A stretch of DNA of 64,000 bases from Bradyrhizobium iriomotense (GCF_018129405.1 NZ_JAFCLP010000009.1:62001-126000); one strand, 5' to 3'; numbered from the stretch's first letter, positions 40,521 through 48,487 are shown. Numbers and translations are program-made. Notes: a model not told the origin generated them from the letters alone.

Positions 40521-40721
40521 ATGGCATTGCGGATGGTCGCGTTAAGTCGTGCTGCTGATGGTCGATGGTTTGCCCGCGAAGGCATTCCTGCGGATGACGT
40601 AGCTGCTGTACGGGAGCTTTATGGCACCGTGCTGAACGAAGGGGCCAACCGGGGCATCCTTGTGACGACGCGTCAAACGATTAGAGCAGTGTTTGATGAG
40701 CAACTTCTTCTATCGCGATAG
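40521..40721 (+). pseudogene. Chimeric remnant: tyrosine-integrase N-terminus joined to a restriction-enzyme-like fragment
   Basis: The 66-codon frame begins MALRMVALSRAADGRWFARE GIPAD, which resembles the first residues of Bradyrhizobium phage-type integrases. From about VRELYGTVLNEGANRGILVTT it instead resembles an internal segment of Mrr-like restriction endonucleases (EGANRGILVTT). Neither domain is complete. Its position just after tRNA-His indicates the scar of an island that integrated there and was mostly lost. The assignment is from memory of the families and is tentative. Confidence 0.5.
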
Positions 40722-40780
40722 CGCGTCTTTGCGTTTTCACACAGCCAGGACCCCTAGCGAACGCTGTTACGCTGCGCAGA

Positions 40781-40915
40781 TTAGGGTAGCGACAAGCCAT
40801 TTAACACGAGAGCCGCTACGAGGATCATGAGGGTAAATCCGAGTACGGTCAGAACTTTCACGCACATGGACGGGCCGGTCATGTGGGGTGGAGCGAGGCG
40901 GCCAACCGGGGCCAT
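40781..40915 (-). CDS. Small single-pass membrane protein (44 aa)
   Basis: The protein reads MAPVGRLAPPHMTGPSMCVK, then one hydrophobic helix (VLTVLGFTLMILVAALVL) and the tail NGLSLP. GGAGG (minus strand, 40923-40927) is seven bases before ATG 40915; an adjacent ATG 40918 would add one Met. The good ribosome site and clean helix support a real gene, but nothing is known of its role. Confidence 0.5.
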   Translation of the reverse strand: MAPVGRLAPPHMTGPSMCVKVLTVLGFTLMILVAALVLNGLSLP

Positions 40916-41069
40916 CATGGAGCCTCCGGCCGTCGGCGCTGGGAGGGCGATGGCCGCCTCGCTTTCGCGCGACCTCTAGGGCGTGGAGAGCTTGGTATTG
41001 ACGCTTGTGACTTCTTGAACGCGGACAATACCTCAAGCTCCCACTGATTGTAGCTATTGGGTGTAACAA

Positions 41070-41560
41070 CCGGTTGCTACAATCTATGAGTACCCGCTAA
41101 GAGATTAAGGAGATCTAAATTCGTGCCAACGAAATCGCGAAGGAACCCATCTTTTCAACCGACAGGCGCGCTCCGCAGAACGGAAACGGAGAGAGGTGGC
41201 CGACAAGTGTCTCCCTTTGGCCCATCGCGGCAACACGCTGCGCCATGCGTTTTGTCGTGAACGGATCATAGCGGACACAGCGAGAGTTCGACGTCAAAGG
41301 GCTTGAGCGGCACGTGAAACGTCGACTTGAAACCCTCTTCCCTAAGGTGTTCGAGCGCGCTGGCGCTTCCAGTCGATAAGGCACCTCAGCGTTTTTCACT
41401 TTTTCTTTGCATTTCAAACGACGAACCTAAGGCGGTGGGACTCGCGACCCGGATCGCCAATCATATACTCAAGGCGGGCAACTCATCGTAAGTGCGGCCA
41501 CGCAGGAGACGACCGGCCGCCTTCTTGTTCTTGCCGCCCCACTGCTTGAAGAAAAACGAG
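41070..41560. other. Gene-free, decayed interval
   Basis: About 490 bases with mixed composition, lower in GC than the neighbourhood. I see no credible gene. A 46-codon GTG frame at 41122 with AAGGAG upstream is possible but unconvincing. The interval lies between the tRNA-His scar and the first fragment of the AEC gene. Confidence 0.4.
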
Positions 41561-41613
41561 CATCGCCCTCAGCTTGAGCGCGCACATCACCACGACGCTG
41601 AGCTTCTCACCCT
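41561..41613 (-). pseudogene. 53-bp fragment of the AEC permease gene
   Basis: The sequence CATCGCCCTCAGCTTGAGCG and the following CGCACATCACCACGACGCTG align base by base with 45642-45694 in the intact AEC gene (about 85% identical by eye). Flanks on both sides are unrelated. This is one of three such fragments. Confidence 0.65.
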
Positions 41614-41653
41614 CCTCTCGCGCGAGGACGATTTATTCCGATCTCATCGTTCG

Positions 41654-42058
41654 CTAGGAGATCGCGGCCTTGATTTGCGCAGTGTCTGCAAACTCGATCA
41701 GTTCGGCGATCTTGCCATCCTGAAATCTGAACAGGTCCAGGATCTCGGTGCTGAAAGTTTTTCCGCTTGGATTGTATCGCACGACAACCCGGGAATGGAC
41801 TGCGACGCGATCCCCATCGACCAGCTCGGCCAGAATTTCGCGGCTCTCGAAGCCGAAGTCGGCAATGAATTGACCGAAAGCCGCACGCAGGGTCGGGTGT
41901 CCCTCCATGCTTCCTGTCAGTGCGAGGGCGCTTTTGTCGCCCGTCAAAGTGAAGACACCCTCGGGATGAAAAGCTGTCACCAGGCCCTCGACGTCGCCGT
42001 CGCCGCGCGCGGCGTAAGCGCGCCTGATCAATGCGAGCATCTCTTCGCGCTGTCCCAT
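41654..42058 (-). CDS. SnoaL-like / nuclear transport factor 2-like protein
   Basis: The 134-residue protein has the cone-shaped NTF2 fold pattern: LIRRAYAARGDGDVEGLVTAFHPEGVFTL, then GHPTLRAAFGQFIADFGFESREILAELVDGDRVAVHSRVVVRY and FSTEILDLFRFQDGKIAELIEFAD. Family members are isomerases, hydrolases or ligand-binding proteins, and no specific activity can be read from the sequence. It is divergent from tenA, with a long inverted repeat between the two. Confidence 0.85.
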   Translation of the reverse strand: MGQREEMLALIRRAYAARGDGDVEGLVTAFHPEGVFTLTGDKSALALTGSMEGHPTLRAAFGQFIADFGFESREILAELVDGDRVAVHSRVVVRYNPSGKTFSTEILDLFRFQDGKIAELIEFADTAQIKAAIS

Positions 42059-42123
42059 GTCACCCTCCCTGCAATACGTATCAAGGCAGACTAGCCACCT
42101 TTGCGTGCAAAGGCAAAATCATC

Positions 42124-42219
42124 GGGGCTACGGTGACAGCGCACCAAACTTCCGACGCGGGGAGCGCCTTATCCGCAACGCTGCTCAAAGCCAGTTTTGT
42201 GCGCTGTCACCGTAGCTCC
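42124..42219. repeat. About 25-bp inverted repeat between SnoaL-like gene and tenA
   Basis: The left arm 42124-42150 (containing GCTACGGTGACAGCGCAC) is matched by the right arm 42193-42219 (GTGCGCTGTCACCGTAGC), with 18 perfectly paired central bases and a 42-base spacer. It is either a regulatory hairpin shared by the divergent genes or the ends of a tiny non-coding mobile element. Confidence 0.8.
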
Positions 42220-42289
42220 TCGGATCGCAATGCGATATCCGTAGCGAGCCAAAGACGTTCATGGAAAAACAAGCCGGGCGGAAAAGATC

Positions 42290-42964
42290 GTGAGTTTCTT
42301 CGAGCGTCTCAAGACAGCAGCATCCGTTGAGTGGCGGGCCTACACCGAACATTCCTTCACGAACGGATTGGCGGACGGCTCGCTCCCCGAAGCGGCGTTT
42401 CGTCACTACCTCGTTCAGGACTATTTGTTCCTCATCGAGTTTGCTCGCGCCTACGCGCTTGCGGTCTACAAGTCGCCCAGGCTTGCCGACATGCGTGAGG
42501 CAGCGTCCGGCCTTTCGGCCATCCTCGATGTCGAGATGAACCTGCATGTGAAGCTTTGTGCCGATTGGGGTCTATCCCCGGCCGACCTTGAACAGGCCCC
42601 TCCGGCGGCCGAGATGCTGGCCTACACACGCTACGTGCTCGACGCGGGTATGCGCGGCGATCTGCTGGCACTCAAGGTGGCGCTTGCCCCCTGCGTGATC
42701 GGGTACGCGGAGATCGCAACGCGGCTCGCCTCGCGACTCGATGCGGGCGCTGCGACGAATGCCTATCGCGTCTGGATCGCCGAGTATGCCGGCGCGCCGT
42801 ACCAGGAGGTCGCTGCCAAAGCGCGGGCGCACCTGGATCATCTCGCCGATCTCTACGCCACACCGGCCCGCGAGGCTGAGCTGACTGCGATCTTCAAGGA
42901 AGCCACTCGCCTCGAGGCAGACTTTTGGGAGATGGCCTGGCGCGCGGGCCAAGGTGTGGAATAG
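42290..42964 (+). CDS. tenA: TenA-family aminopyrimidine aminohydrolase (thiaminase II)
   Basis: TenA salvages the pyrimidine of degraded thiamine by hydrolysing aminomethyl-aminopyrimidine. The 224-residue protein keeps Asp44 (LVQDY), the nucleophile Cys135 (LAPCVIGYAEIA) and Glu209 (LEADFWEMAW), equivalent to Asp44, Cys135 and Glu205 of Bacillus TenA. The GTG start is used. No TPP riboswitch is seen upstream, and no thiamine transporter or thiD/thiE is adjacent, so it may act alone in salvage. It is divergent from the SnoaL-like gene. Confidence 0.92.
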   Translation: MSFFERLKTAASVEWRAYTEHSFTNGLADGSLPEAAFRHYLVQDYLFLIEFARAYALAVYKSPRLADMREAASGLSAILDVEMNLHVKLCADWGLSPADLEQAPPAAEMLAYTRYVLDAGMRGDLLALKVALAPCVIGYAEIATRLASRLDAGAATNAYRVWIAEYAGAPYQEVAAKARAHLDHLADLYATPAREAELTAIFKEATRLEADFWEMAWRAGQGVE

Positions 42965-42989
42965 CGGTTTCGGCAATCGTCAGGCGCCG

Positions 42990-43235
42990 CTACCTCACCC
43001 CGCCACCACCGGCAACGTCACCGCCGCCAGAAGCGTCCTCAGCGCCACCGCGCCCGACATCGGGTTCACCAGCCGCTGATACTGGACCGCAAAGATATAC
43101 GCGTTGGCGCCGGTCGGCATCGCCGCGAGCAGCACGATGACGCCGGCGGCTAGCGGCGGCAGGCCCAGCAGCTTCGCCAGCACCAACGCCACCGCCGGCA
43201 TCGCCAGCAGCTTGAGCACAGCCACGATGACGGTC
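42990..43235 (-). pseudogene. C-terminal remnant of an AEC-family permease gene
   Basis: About 240 bases match the end of the intact AEC gene (45421-45660). The translated product reads VLKLLAMPAVALVLAKLLGL and then PPLAAGVIVLLAAMPTGANA, versus ALKLLAMPAAAFVLAKLLGL in the intact protein. The last residues are shortened (TLPVVAG instead of TLPVVVALVAGVR). The reading frame remains open for about 80 codons, but the N-terminal three quarters are gone. Confidence 0.85.
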
Positions 43236-43392
43236 AACGAACGACGTTTGCCTCTATGCCTCATCTCGTTCAGGTCGCTCAAAGCCTCCTGTGGGTGCCA
43301 TCCGACATGTCTGCCGGCTGTGTTCGGCTGGACCATATTCAGCATTTGGAGTAGCCTTTTCGGACACAGCAACATGTTGACGGAGGTCCTCC

Positions 43393-43563
43393 GTGGAACA
43401 TCGCGGCGTCAGCTTCTCGGTTGTTGAAATGAGCTATCCTTCCGGTTGGAAGTGGACCGTCGGAAAGGGTCGAACAGTGTCGGTCGGTGTCTGTGCGACG
43501 AGGCTTGATGCAATCCGCCAGGCTCAGACTTTCATCGACGCGATCATGGACTGGGCTGCCTGA
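43393..43563 (+). CDS. Small conserved hypothetical protein (56 aa)
   Basis: The protein reads MEHRGVSFSVVEMSYPSGWKW then TVGKGRTVSVGVCATRLDAIRQAQTFIDAIMD, three predicted beta strands followed by one helix. GGAGG at 43382-43386 is six bases before the GTG start. Small proteins with the G-W-x-W-T-V motif and a C-terminal helix are frequent in Bradyrhizobium, with no assigned function. Confidence 0.65.
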   Translation: MEHRGVSFSVVEMSYPSGWKWTVGKGRTVSVGVCATRLDAIRQAQTFIDAIMDWAA

Positions 43564-43711
43564 AGCGCGATGAGATCAGGATGAATCGTCATCGCGCTTT
43601 AAGTTATTGTTTGAGCATGATCTCCGCGCAAACGCGTTCCGCGTTTGTCGCGAGGGAAAACCGCTGCGCACTTTGCGCTGACGCGGCCCTTCGGGTCCGG
43701 ATCATGCTCTA
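43564..43711. repeat. AGCGCGATGAGATCAGGATGAATCGTCATCGCGCTTT-type repeat
   Basis: AAGCGCGATGAGATCAGG pairs with AATCGTCATCGCGCTT. It is followed by TTGTTTGAGCATGATC and, after GC-rich hairpins, by GTCCGGATCATGCTC, the complement. I recognise this as a recurrent Bradyrhizobium element. It follows the small gene directly. Confidence 0.8.
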
Positions 43712-43730
43712 GGCTGAGTCAAAATACGCG

Positions 43731-43859
43731 TCTTCGATTGGCAGCGCCGAGCACCGCAAACCGAACGGTTGAGTTTCGGTCGGCGCGGCCCTACTTCACC
43801 CCTGCTACGATCACCACCACCACCGGCAACGTCGCCGCCGCCAGCAGCGTCCCCAGCGC
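43731..43859 (-). pseudogene. Third fragment: 3' end and downstream flank of the AEC gene
   Basis: The sequence from CTTCGATTGGCAGCGCCGAG to GCGTCCCCAGCGCG matches 45363-45489, which spans the last 20 codons of the intact AEC gene and about 57 bases beyond its stop. Because the flank is included, this fragment came from a copy with the same downstream context, not from the coding region alone. Confidence 0.75.
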
Positions 43860-43875
43860 GAAACCGGACCAATGT

Positions 43876-43917
43876 GATTAGCCACGCTATCCCGCGCGGG
43901 ATAGGATGCGTCTAATC
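43876..43917. promoter_or_regulatory. Nested palindrome upstream of the metallo-hydrolase gene
   Basis: The perfect 18-base palindrome CTATCCCGCGCGGGATAG (43887-43904) is enclosed by GATTAG (43876-43881) and CTAATC (43912-43917). It lies 115 bases before the gene at 44033 and could be an operator or a hairpin; there is no T-run. Confidence 0.5.
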
Positions 43918-44032
43918 CCCGGTGTGCGGGCTGCCAGACGCTGGTGTTCGGCATCCCAACGCCTCCGCCCTGGAGTGCGTTTCCGCGTGATGCCTTGCGG
44001 CAGCAAAGGCCACGGAAAGGGAGGGTTTGATC

Positions 44033-45175
44033 ATGTTAATTTGCCAATGCAACGCAATACATCGACGCGATGTGGTATGCGGCGGCGGTGCTGCCTTGTT
44101 CAGCGCCGCCGTGGCGGCGCTGATCGGTAGCGGGAAGCCGGTACGCGCAGAAGCGGTCGCCGGTAAGGTTCCGGAGATCGATCGTGTCGCAGTGCGCGTG
44201 GTCGTCGACAGCTACCAATTCGCCGTCGCGCCGAGCCGGAAGGTTTCCGATGTCGAGATTGAACACTTCGGCTGGGGCATCGGCGCCGGCAAGCCGCCGG
44301 GTAAGACGTTGATCAGTGAGTTCGGACTGTCGATGCACGTCGAGTCGCGGCGCGGCGACGAAACACGACATGTCCTGGTCGATTTCGGCTTCACACCGGA
44401 CGCGCTGGTCAACAACGCTAATCTCGTAGGCATCGATCCGGCCGCGCTTGATGCTCTTGTCTTGAGCCACGGTCACTACGATCATTTTGGCGGTCTCGCC
44501 GGCTTCCTTAAACAAAACAGCGGCAAGCTCAAAGCCAAGTTGCCGATTTACATCGGCGGCGAGGACGCATTCTGCTCCCGCGAATGGACGGCTCCGCCGG
44601 TGCGCGGCGACTTCGGAGTCTTGGATCGCAAGGCACTGGAAGGTGCCAATGTTGCGGTGACCTATGCAGAAGGGCCGGCACTGCTCGCCGATCACGGCTT
44701 CACCACGGGGCACATCGGCCAAACGAGCTTTGAGAAGCTGCTGTCGCCCAGTGCGATGAAGATCGGCGTGGACCACGGCATTGGATGCTATGCCGATAAG
44801 CTTCCGGAGGACGAACGGACGAAGGCTGTCGTCCCGGACCAGTTCCGGCACGAGATCGCCACCGCATTCAATCTAAAAGGCCGCGGGTTGATCGTGTTGA
44901 CGTCTTGCAGCCATCGCGGGGTAATCAACGCAATCAAACAAGCCCAAGCGGCTTCGGGTATCAGCAAGGTTCATGCGGTGATCGGCGGGTTCCACCTCGC
45001 GCCCTACAAGGAGGACTATGTGCGCGACACGATCACAGCACTGAAGGGTATCGACATCGACTACGTCATTCCACTGCACTGCAGTGGTGAGCCGTTCTAC
45101 GAAGTGGCAAAGGCAGAGATGCCGAACAAGCTCCTGCGCTCCTACACGGGTACACGCTTCATCTTCGCTGCCTGA
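44033..45175 (+). CDS. Tat-type exported MBL-fold metallo-hydrolase
   Basis: The 380-residue protein has an N-terminal HRRDVVCGGGAALFSAAVAALIG stretch resembling a twin-arginine signal (cleavage near VRAEA). A metallo-beta-lactamase domain follows with the dinuclear metal motif SHGHYDHFGG, a DHG and TSCSHRGVINAIKQA element, and VIGGFHLAP near the C-terminus. This arrangement is that of the archaeal/bacterial dihydropterin phosphate synthase-like subgroup; the substrate is unknown. AGGG is seven bases before ATG 44033. It lies within the accessory segment and has no obvious operon partner. Confidence 0.85.
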   Translation: MLICQCNAIHRRDVVCGGGAALFSAAVAALIGSGKPVRAEAVAGKVPEIDRVAVRVVVDSYQFAVAPSRKVSDVEIEHFGWGIGAGKPPGKTLISEFGLSMHVESRRGDETRHVLVDFGFTPDALVNNANLVGIDPAALDALVLSHGHYDHFGGLAGFLKQNSGKLKAKLPIYIGGEDAFCSREWTAPPVRGDFGVLDRKALEGANVAVTYAEGPALLADHGFTTGHIGQTSFEKLLSPSAMKIGVDHGIGCYADKLPEDERTKAVVPDQFRHEIATAFNLKGRGLIVLTSCSHRGVINAIKQAQAASGISKVHAVIGGFHLAPYKEDYVRDTITALKGIDIDYVIPLHCSGEPFYEVAKAEMPNKLLRSYTGTRFIFAA

Positions 45176-45419
45176 GCAAAGAGGACACACGCAATCCTGG
45201 CGCTCACCGCCGCGAACGGGGTGCAATTGCCGGCCGCAGCTGGAGAGTCTAAATCGCATCGCCGTGCCGAACCAGTCGTGCGGTGCCGATGAAGCGGGTT
45301 GTCGTGCTAAGAATGTCCGGATTTGGCCCATCGCGTCGATATCGGGGGGGCTGCTTTTGTGCCTTCGATTGGTGGTGCCGAGGACCGTAAGCCGAACAAT
45401 TGAGTTTCTGTCGGCGCGT

Positions 45420-46364
45420 CTACCTCACCCCCGCCACGAGCGCCACCACCACCGGCAACGTCACCGCCGCCAGCAGCGTCCCCAGCGCCACCGCGCCCGA
45501 CACCGGGTTCACCTGCCGGTGATACTGGACTGCGAAGATGTAGGCGTTGGCGCCGGTCGGCATCGCCGCGAACAGCACGATGACGCCGGCAGCGACCGGC
45601 GGCAGGCCGAGCAGTTTTGCCAGCACGAACGCGGCGGCCGGCATCGCCAGCAGCTTGAGCGCGCACAGCACGAGGATGCTCAGCTTCTCGCCCTTCACCT
45701 CGAAGCGGAACAAATTGATGCCGAGCGCGATCAATGCGGCTGGCGAGCCCGCCTGCGCCAGCAGCTCGATCGTCCGGTCGACGACGGGATTGAGGCCGAG
45801 GCCCGTGAAGCGCCAGAGCACGCCAAAGCCTATTCCCAGCATCAGCGGGTTGCGTGAGAGATCCGCGAGCACCGGCCAGATGATCGACAGCGGCGAGCCG
45901 GTCCGCTTGCGGCTGACGAGCTCCATCTGCAGGATGCCGCAGAGCCAGAGCAGCGGCGTGTTCACCGACAGGATCAGCGTCATCGGCCCGGCGGCCTCGG
46001 TGCCGAGCGCGGAGAGCACCAGCGGAATGCCGAGCATCACGATGTTGCCGTAGACCGAGCCGATCGCGAACACGACGCCGTCCTCGCGGTCCTCGCGCCG
46101 CGCGCGCAGCAGGGCCGAGAGCATCAGCGCCGCGGTCCAAGTGAGCGCGAGCGCGCCGTAATAGGCGCCCCACATGCGCCAGGGGCTGACGTCGGGGAAT
46201 TCCGAGACGACGATGGTGCGGAACAGCAGCGCGGGGATCGCGATGCTGAAGGCGAATTCGGAGATGCCCCTGTGCGCGGTCTCCGAGACGAAGCGAAACA
46301 GCACCGCGCCATAGCCCGCCGCGATCAGGGCGAACACCGGTGCGACGATCAAGATGGTGGCCAT
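45420..46364 (-). CDS. AEC-family permease (auxin efflux carrier family)
   Basis: The 314-residue protein has about ten predicted membrane helices in two five-helix halves, with the central polar break NTPLLWLCGILQMELVSRKR. AEC proteins export or import organic acids or auxin-like compounds; the substrate cannot be told. ATG 46364 has GAGG upstream, and the longer frame (to 46406) is unlikely. It is the intact copy whose 3' part is found in three degenerate fragments at 41561, 42990 and 43731. Confidence 0.9.
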   Translation of the reverse strand: MATILIVAPVFALIAAGYGAVLFRFVSETAHRGISEFAFSIAIPALLFRTIVVSEFPDVSPWRMWGAYYGALALTWTAALMLSALLRARREDREDGVVFAIGSVYGNIVMLGIPLVLSALGTEAAGPMTLILSVNTPLLWLCGILQMELVSRKRTGSPLSIIWPVLADLSRNPLMLGIGFGVLWRFTGLGLNPVVDRTIELLAQAGSPAALIALGINLFRFEVKGEKLSILVLCALKLLAMPAAAFVLAKLLGLPPVAAGVIVLFAAMPTGANAYIFAVQYHRQVNPVSGAVALGTLLAAVTLPVVVALVAGVR

Positions 46365-46603
46365 GCGCCCCTCAACCTCACGGGGATCGGCCGACCACCC
46401 ACGCAACTTTCGATGCTGGCATTATGCCCCTGTTTTGCCCGACGTGTCAAAACGGTTTCGAAAAATCCGTAAATGGATCAAGGCCCGGCTACTGTGCATG
46501 GGGTTGTTTTCGCAGTTTTTGTTTTGAGGGCGCTGGGGCCTGCGAAGGGAGCCGATCTCGCTAGTCCCGCCAGAGGGTTAGCCGGAGTCCTTCTCCGCCC
46601 ACC
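46365..46603. other. Gene-free interval upstream of the AEC gene
   Basis: The segment contains CTGTTTTGCCCGACGTGTCAAA and TGTGCATGGGGTTGTTTTCG, which I associate with a recurrent Bradyrhizobium intergenic sequence, but I cannot delimit it. No gene is visible. Confidence 0.35.
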
Positions 46604-46710
46604 GCTGTCATCCCTCGCGCAGGCGGGGGATCCAGTACGCCGCGGCCCCTCGGGGAACGTCCGGCGCCTCTGGAATACTGGGTCACCCGGTCAAGTCGGG
46701 TGACGACAGC
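46604..46710. repeat. GCTGTCATCCCTCGCG... GGGTGACGACAGC dispersed repeat
   Basis: GCTGTCATCCC at the left and CGGGTGACGACAGC at the right are the outer arms. ATCCAGTACGCC and GGAATACTGGGTCACC are inner elements. No coding capacity. Confidence 0.75.
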
Positions 46711-46836
46711 GGAGGAGAGGGCAGGCCGCCCCGCCTGTTGCCGAGACCGCACACGTCCGAGCTTTCGCCTTGGCCCTCGTTGCCAACGAACCGCGGTTCA
46801 CCCACACTCCGCCCCGGTCACACATTGGGGGGATCG

Positions 46837-47196
46837 ATGCCGGCGTTTCACTCTGGGAAGTCCGTTCTTGCTGCAATCGCCGGGGTCGCCCTGGCCGTGC
46901 TGGTCCAGCCGGGTGCAGGCTTTGCCTACACGCCGGAGCAGCAGCAGGCCTGCACGCCGGATGCGATGCGGCTGTGCGGCGAGTTCGTTCCGAACGTCGA
47001 TGCCATCACCGCCTGCATGATCCAGAAGAAGGCGCAGCTGTCGCCGCAGTGCAAGGTGTTCTTCCGCCAGGGCCCCGAGCCCGGCGCGGCCCGGGCCGGC
47101 AGGCCGACCAACATCGCGCCCAAAAGCGCATCGACCGCGAAGAAGAGCACCAAGCCGGCGGCGAAGGTGAGCAAGAAGAAAACCGACGAGGGTTGA
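46837..47196 (+). CDS. Small secreted cysteine-containing protein
   Basis: The 119-residue protein has a signal peptide (VLAAIAGVALAVLVQPGAGFA). The mature N-terminus has four cysteines in CTPDAMRLCGEF and ACMIQKKAQLSPQCKVFF, a pattern repeated in a family of exported rhizobial proteins. A Lys/Ser/Ala-rich basic tail (KSASTAKKSTKPAAKVSKKK) follows. Two disulfides are likely in the periplasm. The ATG is preceded by a GGGGGGA run. The function is unknown. Confidence 0.8.
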   Translation: MPAFHSGKSVLAAIAGVALAVLVQPGAGFAYTPEQQQACTPDAMRLCGEFVPNVDAITACMIQKKAQLSPQCKVFFRQGPEPGAARAGRPTNIAPKSASTAKKSTKPAAKVSKKKTDEG

Positions 47197-47232
47197 GCGC
47201 CCCGCGCGCGTTCCTCGTTTGAAACCTGCTGA

Positions 47233-47274
47233 TGCCCGGGCAATAACGCGCTTCGCGCTTTGGCCCGGGCATTT
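47233..47274 (+). terminator. Hairpin GCCCGGGC ... GCCCGGGC after the secreted protein gene
   Basis: GCCCGGGC occurs at 47234-47241 and 47263-47270 with an inner GCGC-TTCG-type hairpin. Only a short ATTT follows, so it is a weak terminator or stability element. Confidence 0.45.
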
Positions 47275-47687
47275 GCATGTCCGGACGCGACGTCCTCCGA
47301 GCGCCGGAGGCGCGAAGCGGTTTCTTCGATCCTCGAACCAGATGATTGCGGCGTCAGCCTTGCGACAGCGCCGGACTCGTTTTGTTCGCGGTTGTCGCGC
47401 GCAGACCTGCGGCGATTACCGTCACATGTGATCGAAAAGAGTCGCCGCACGGTTTGCGCGGCAAGGTTGCATTCGGTTTTGCCGCCGCGCTGCTCAAAAA
47501 ACGCACATACGCTCGCCTCAAAGGCGATTCATTGCGGTTTGTGTCCTGTCGCGCGCAGCAGTGTGACTCAAAAGCCAACACGCCTTGTTATTTCGTGGCG
47601 GCGACGCAACTCCCGGTAAATTTTTCTTTCACGAATCAGCGCGGTGATTCATTTTCGCGGCCTGGGGTCAATCTGGAGGCCAAGGGT
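47275..47687. other. Gene-free leader region of the ParA gene
   Basis: About 410 bases without a credible gene. The last 250 bases are lower in GC than the surroundings and contain TGATTCATT twice (at about 47526 and 47644). The region probably holds the ParA promoter and a long leader. Confidence 0.4.
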
Positions 47688-48365
47688 ATGAACGTTATTG
47701 TTTTTGCATCGCGTAAAGGCGGCTCGGGCAAGAGTACCCTGGCTGCACATCTCGCCGCGCAGATCAAGGCGAGCAAGCAGGTGATGCTCGTGGACGCGGA
47801 TCCACAGGGCTCGCTGACGCTGTGGCACAAGCTGCGCGGCACCAACGAGCCGCCGATCAAGGCCGCCGTGAACTCCGTCAGCGGCATCGTCTCCGCTGCC
47901 AAGCGCGACGGTTATGAATGGGTGTTGATCGACACGCCGCCGAATCTCTCGGCCGTCGTCGACGACGCGATCAAGAATGCCACCATGGTGGTCATCCCCG
48001 CCCGTCCCGGCGTGTTCGACGTCAACGCGGTGCAGGAAACCATCCAGATGTGCCGCGCGGCGCGCAAGCCCTACGCGGTCGTGCTCAACGGTGCTCCCGC
48101 CAAGCGCGACGAAGCCGAGAGCCCGATCGTCACCATCGCCCGCGAGGCGCTGGCGAAATTCCGTGCTCCGGTGTGGGGCGGTCAGATCACCAATCGTTCG
48201 GATTTGTTGATGGCGCTCAGCCACGGCGAAGGCGCGCGCGAGTATCAGGCCGAGAGCCGCGCGGCTCAGGAAATCGCAAGGCTGTGGGCGGCGATCGAGC
48301 GTTCAGTCAAGGCCATTCGCGGCACCGCGTCGGCATCCGGCGCAATGCACAAGCAGGCGGCATAA
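47688..48365 (+). CDS. Orphan ParA-family ATPase
   Basis: The 225-residue protein is a small ParA/MinD-type ATPase. The deviant Walker A is KGGSGKST (residues 10-17), followed by VDADPQGS and LIDTPPN. ATP-dependent dimerisation on DNA or a surface is the expected behaviour. There is no ParB-like gene, no parS palindrome and no replication gene nearby, so it is not a plasmid or chromosome partition cassette. Orphan ParAs position other cargos such as chemosensory arrays, pili or granules. A terminator follows at once, so it is monocistronic. Confidence 0.9.
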   Translation: MNVIVFASRKGGSGKSTLAAHLAAQIKASKQVMLVDADPQGSLTLWHKLRGTNEPPIKAAVNSVSGIVSAAKRDGYEWVLIDTPPNLSAVVDDAIKNATMVVIPARPGVFDVNAVQETIQMCRAARKPYAVVLNGAPAKRDEAESPIVTIAREALAKFRAPVWGGQITNRSDLLMALSHGEGAREYQAESRAAQEIARLWAAIERSVKAIRGTASASGAMHKQAA

Positions 48366-48390
48366 TTTTCATAAATCATTCCCCGGACGG

Positions 48391-48418
48391 AAAACGCGCG
48401 GGACGGTCCGCGCGTTTT
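48391..48418 (+). terminator. Rho-independent terminator of the ParA gene
   Basis: AAAACGCGCGGGAC and GTCCGCGCGTTTT form a nearly perfect stem, 25 bases after the stop codon. Confidence 0.85.
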
Positions 48419-48435
48419 GCGTTTCTGGGCTTCAC

Positions 48436-48484
48436 TGTCATTCCGGGATGGCGCGCAAGCGCCAGACCCGGAATCTCGAGATGA
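48436..48484. repeat. Half copy of a GTCATTCCGGG repeat
   Basis: TGTCATTCCGGGATGGCGCG to CCCGGAATCTCGAGATGAG. Only one arm and part of the centre are present, as at 678-728. It abuts the stop codon of the next small gene. Confidence 0.65.
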
Positions 48485-48487
48485 GGC

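Noticed and set aside
41122-41262. 46-codon GTG frame with AAGGAG ten bases upstream
   Set aside because: Biased composition (Arg, Pro, Thr), long spacer and no family resemblance in a decayed region.
42061-42289. TPP riboswitch upstream of tenA
   Set aside because: The CTGAGA and ACCTGATCTGGATAATGC-type core elements are absent; only the inverted repeat is present.
40437-46836. Direct repeat of the tRNA-His 3' end marking the far edge of an island
   Set aside because: I looked for a second copy of CCACCCAACTGTACCA downstream and found none in the window, so no island boundaries are claimed.
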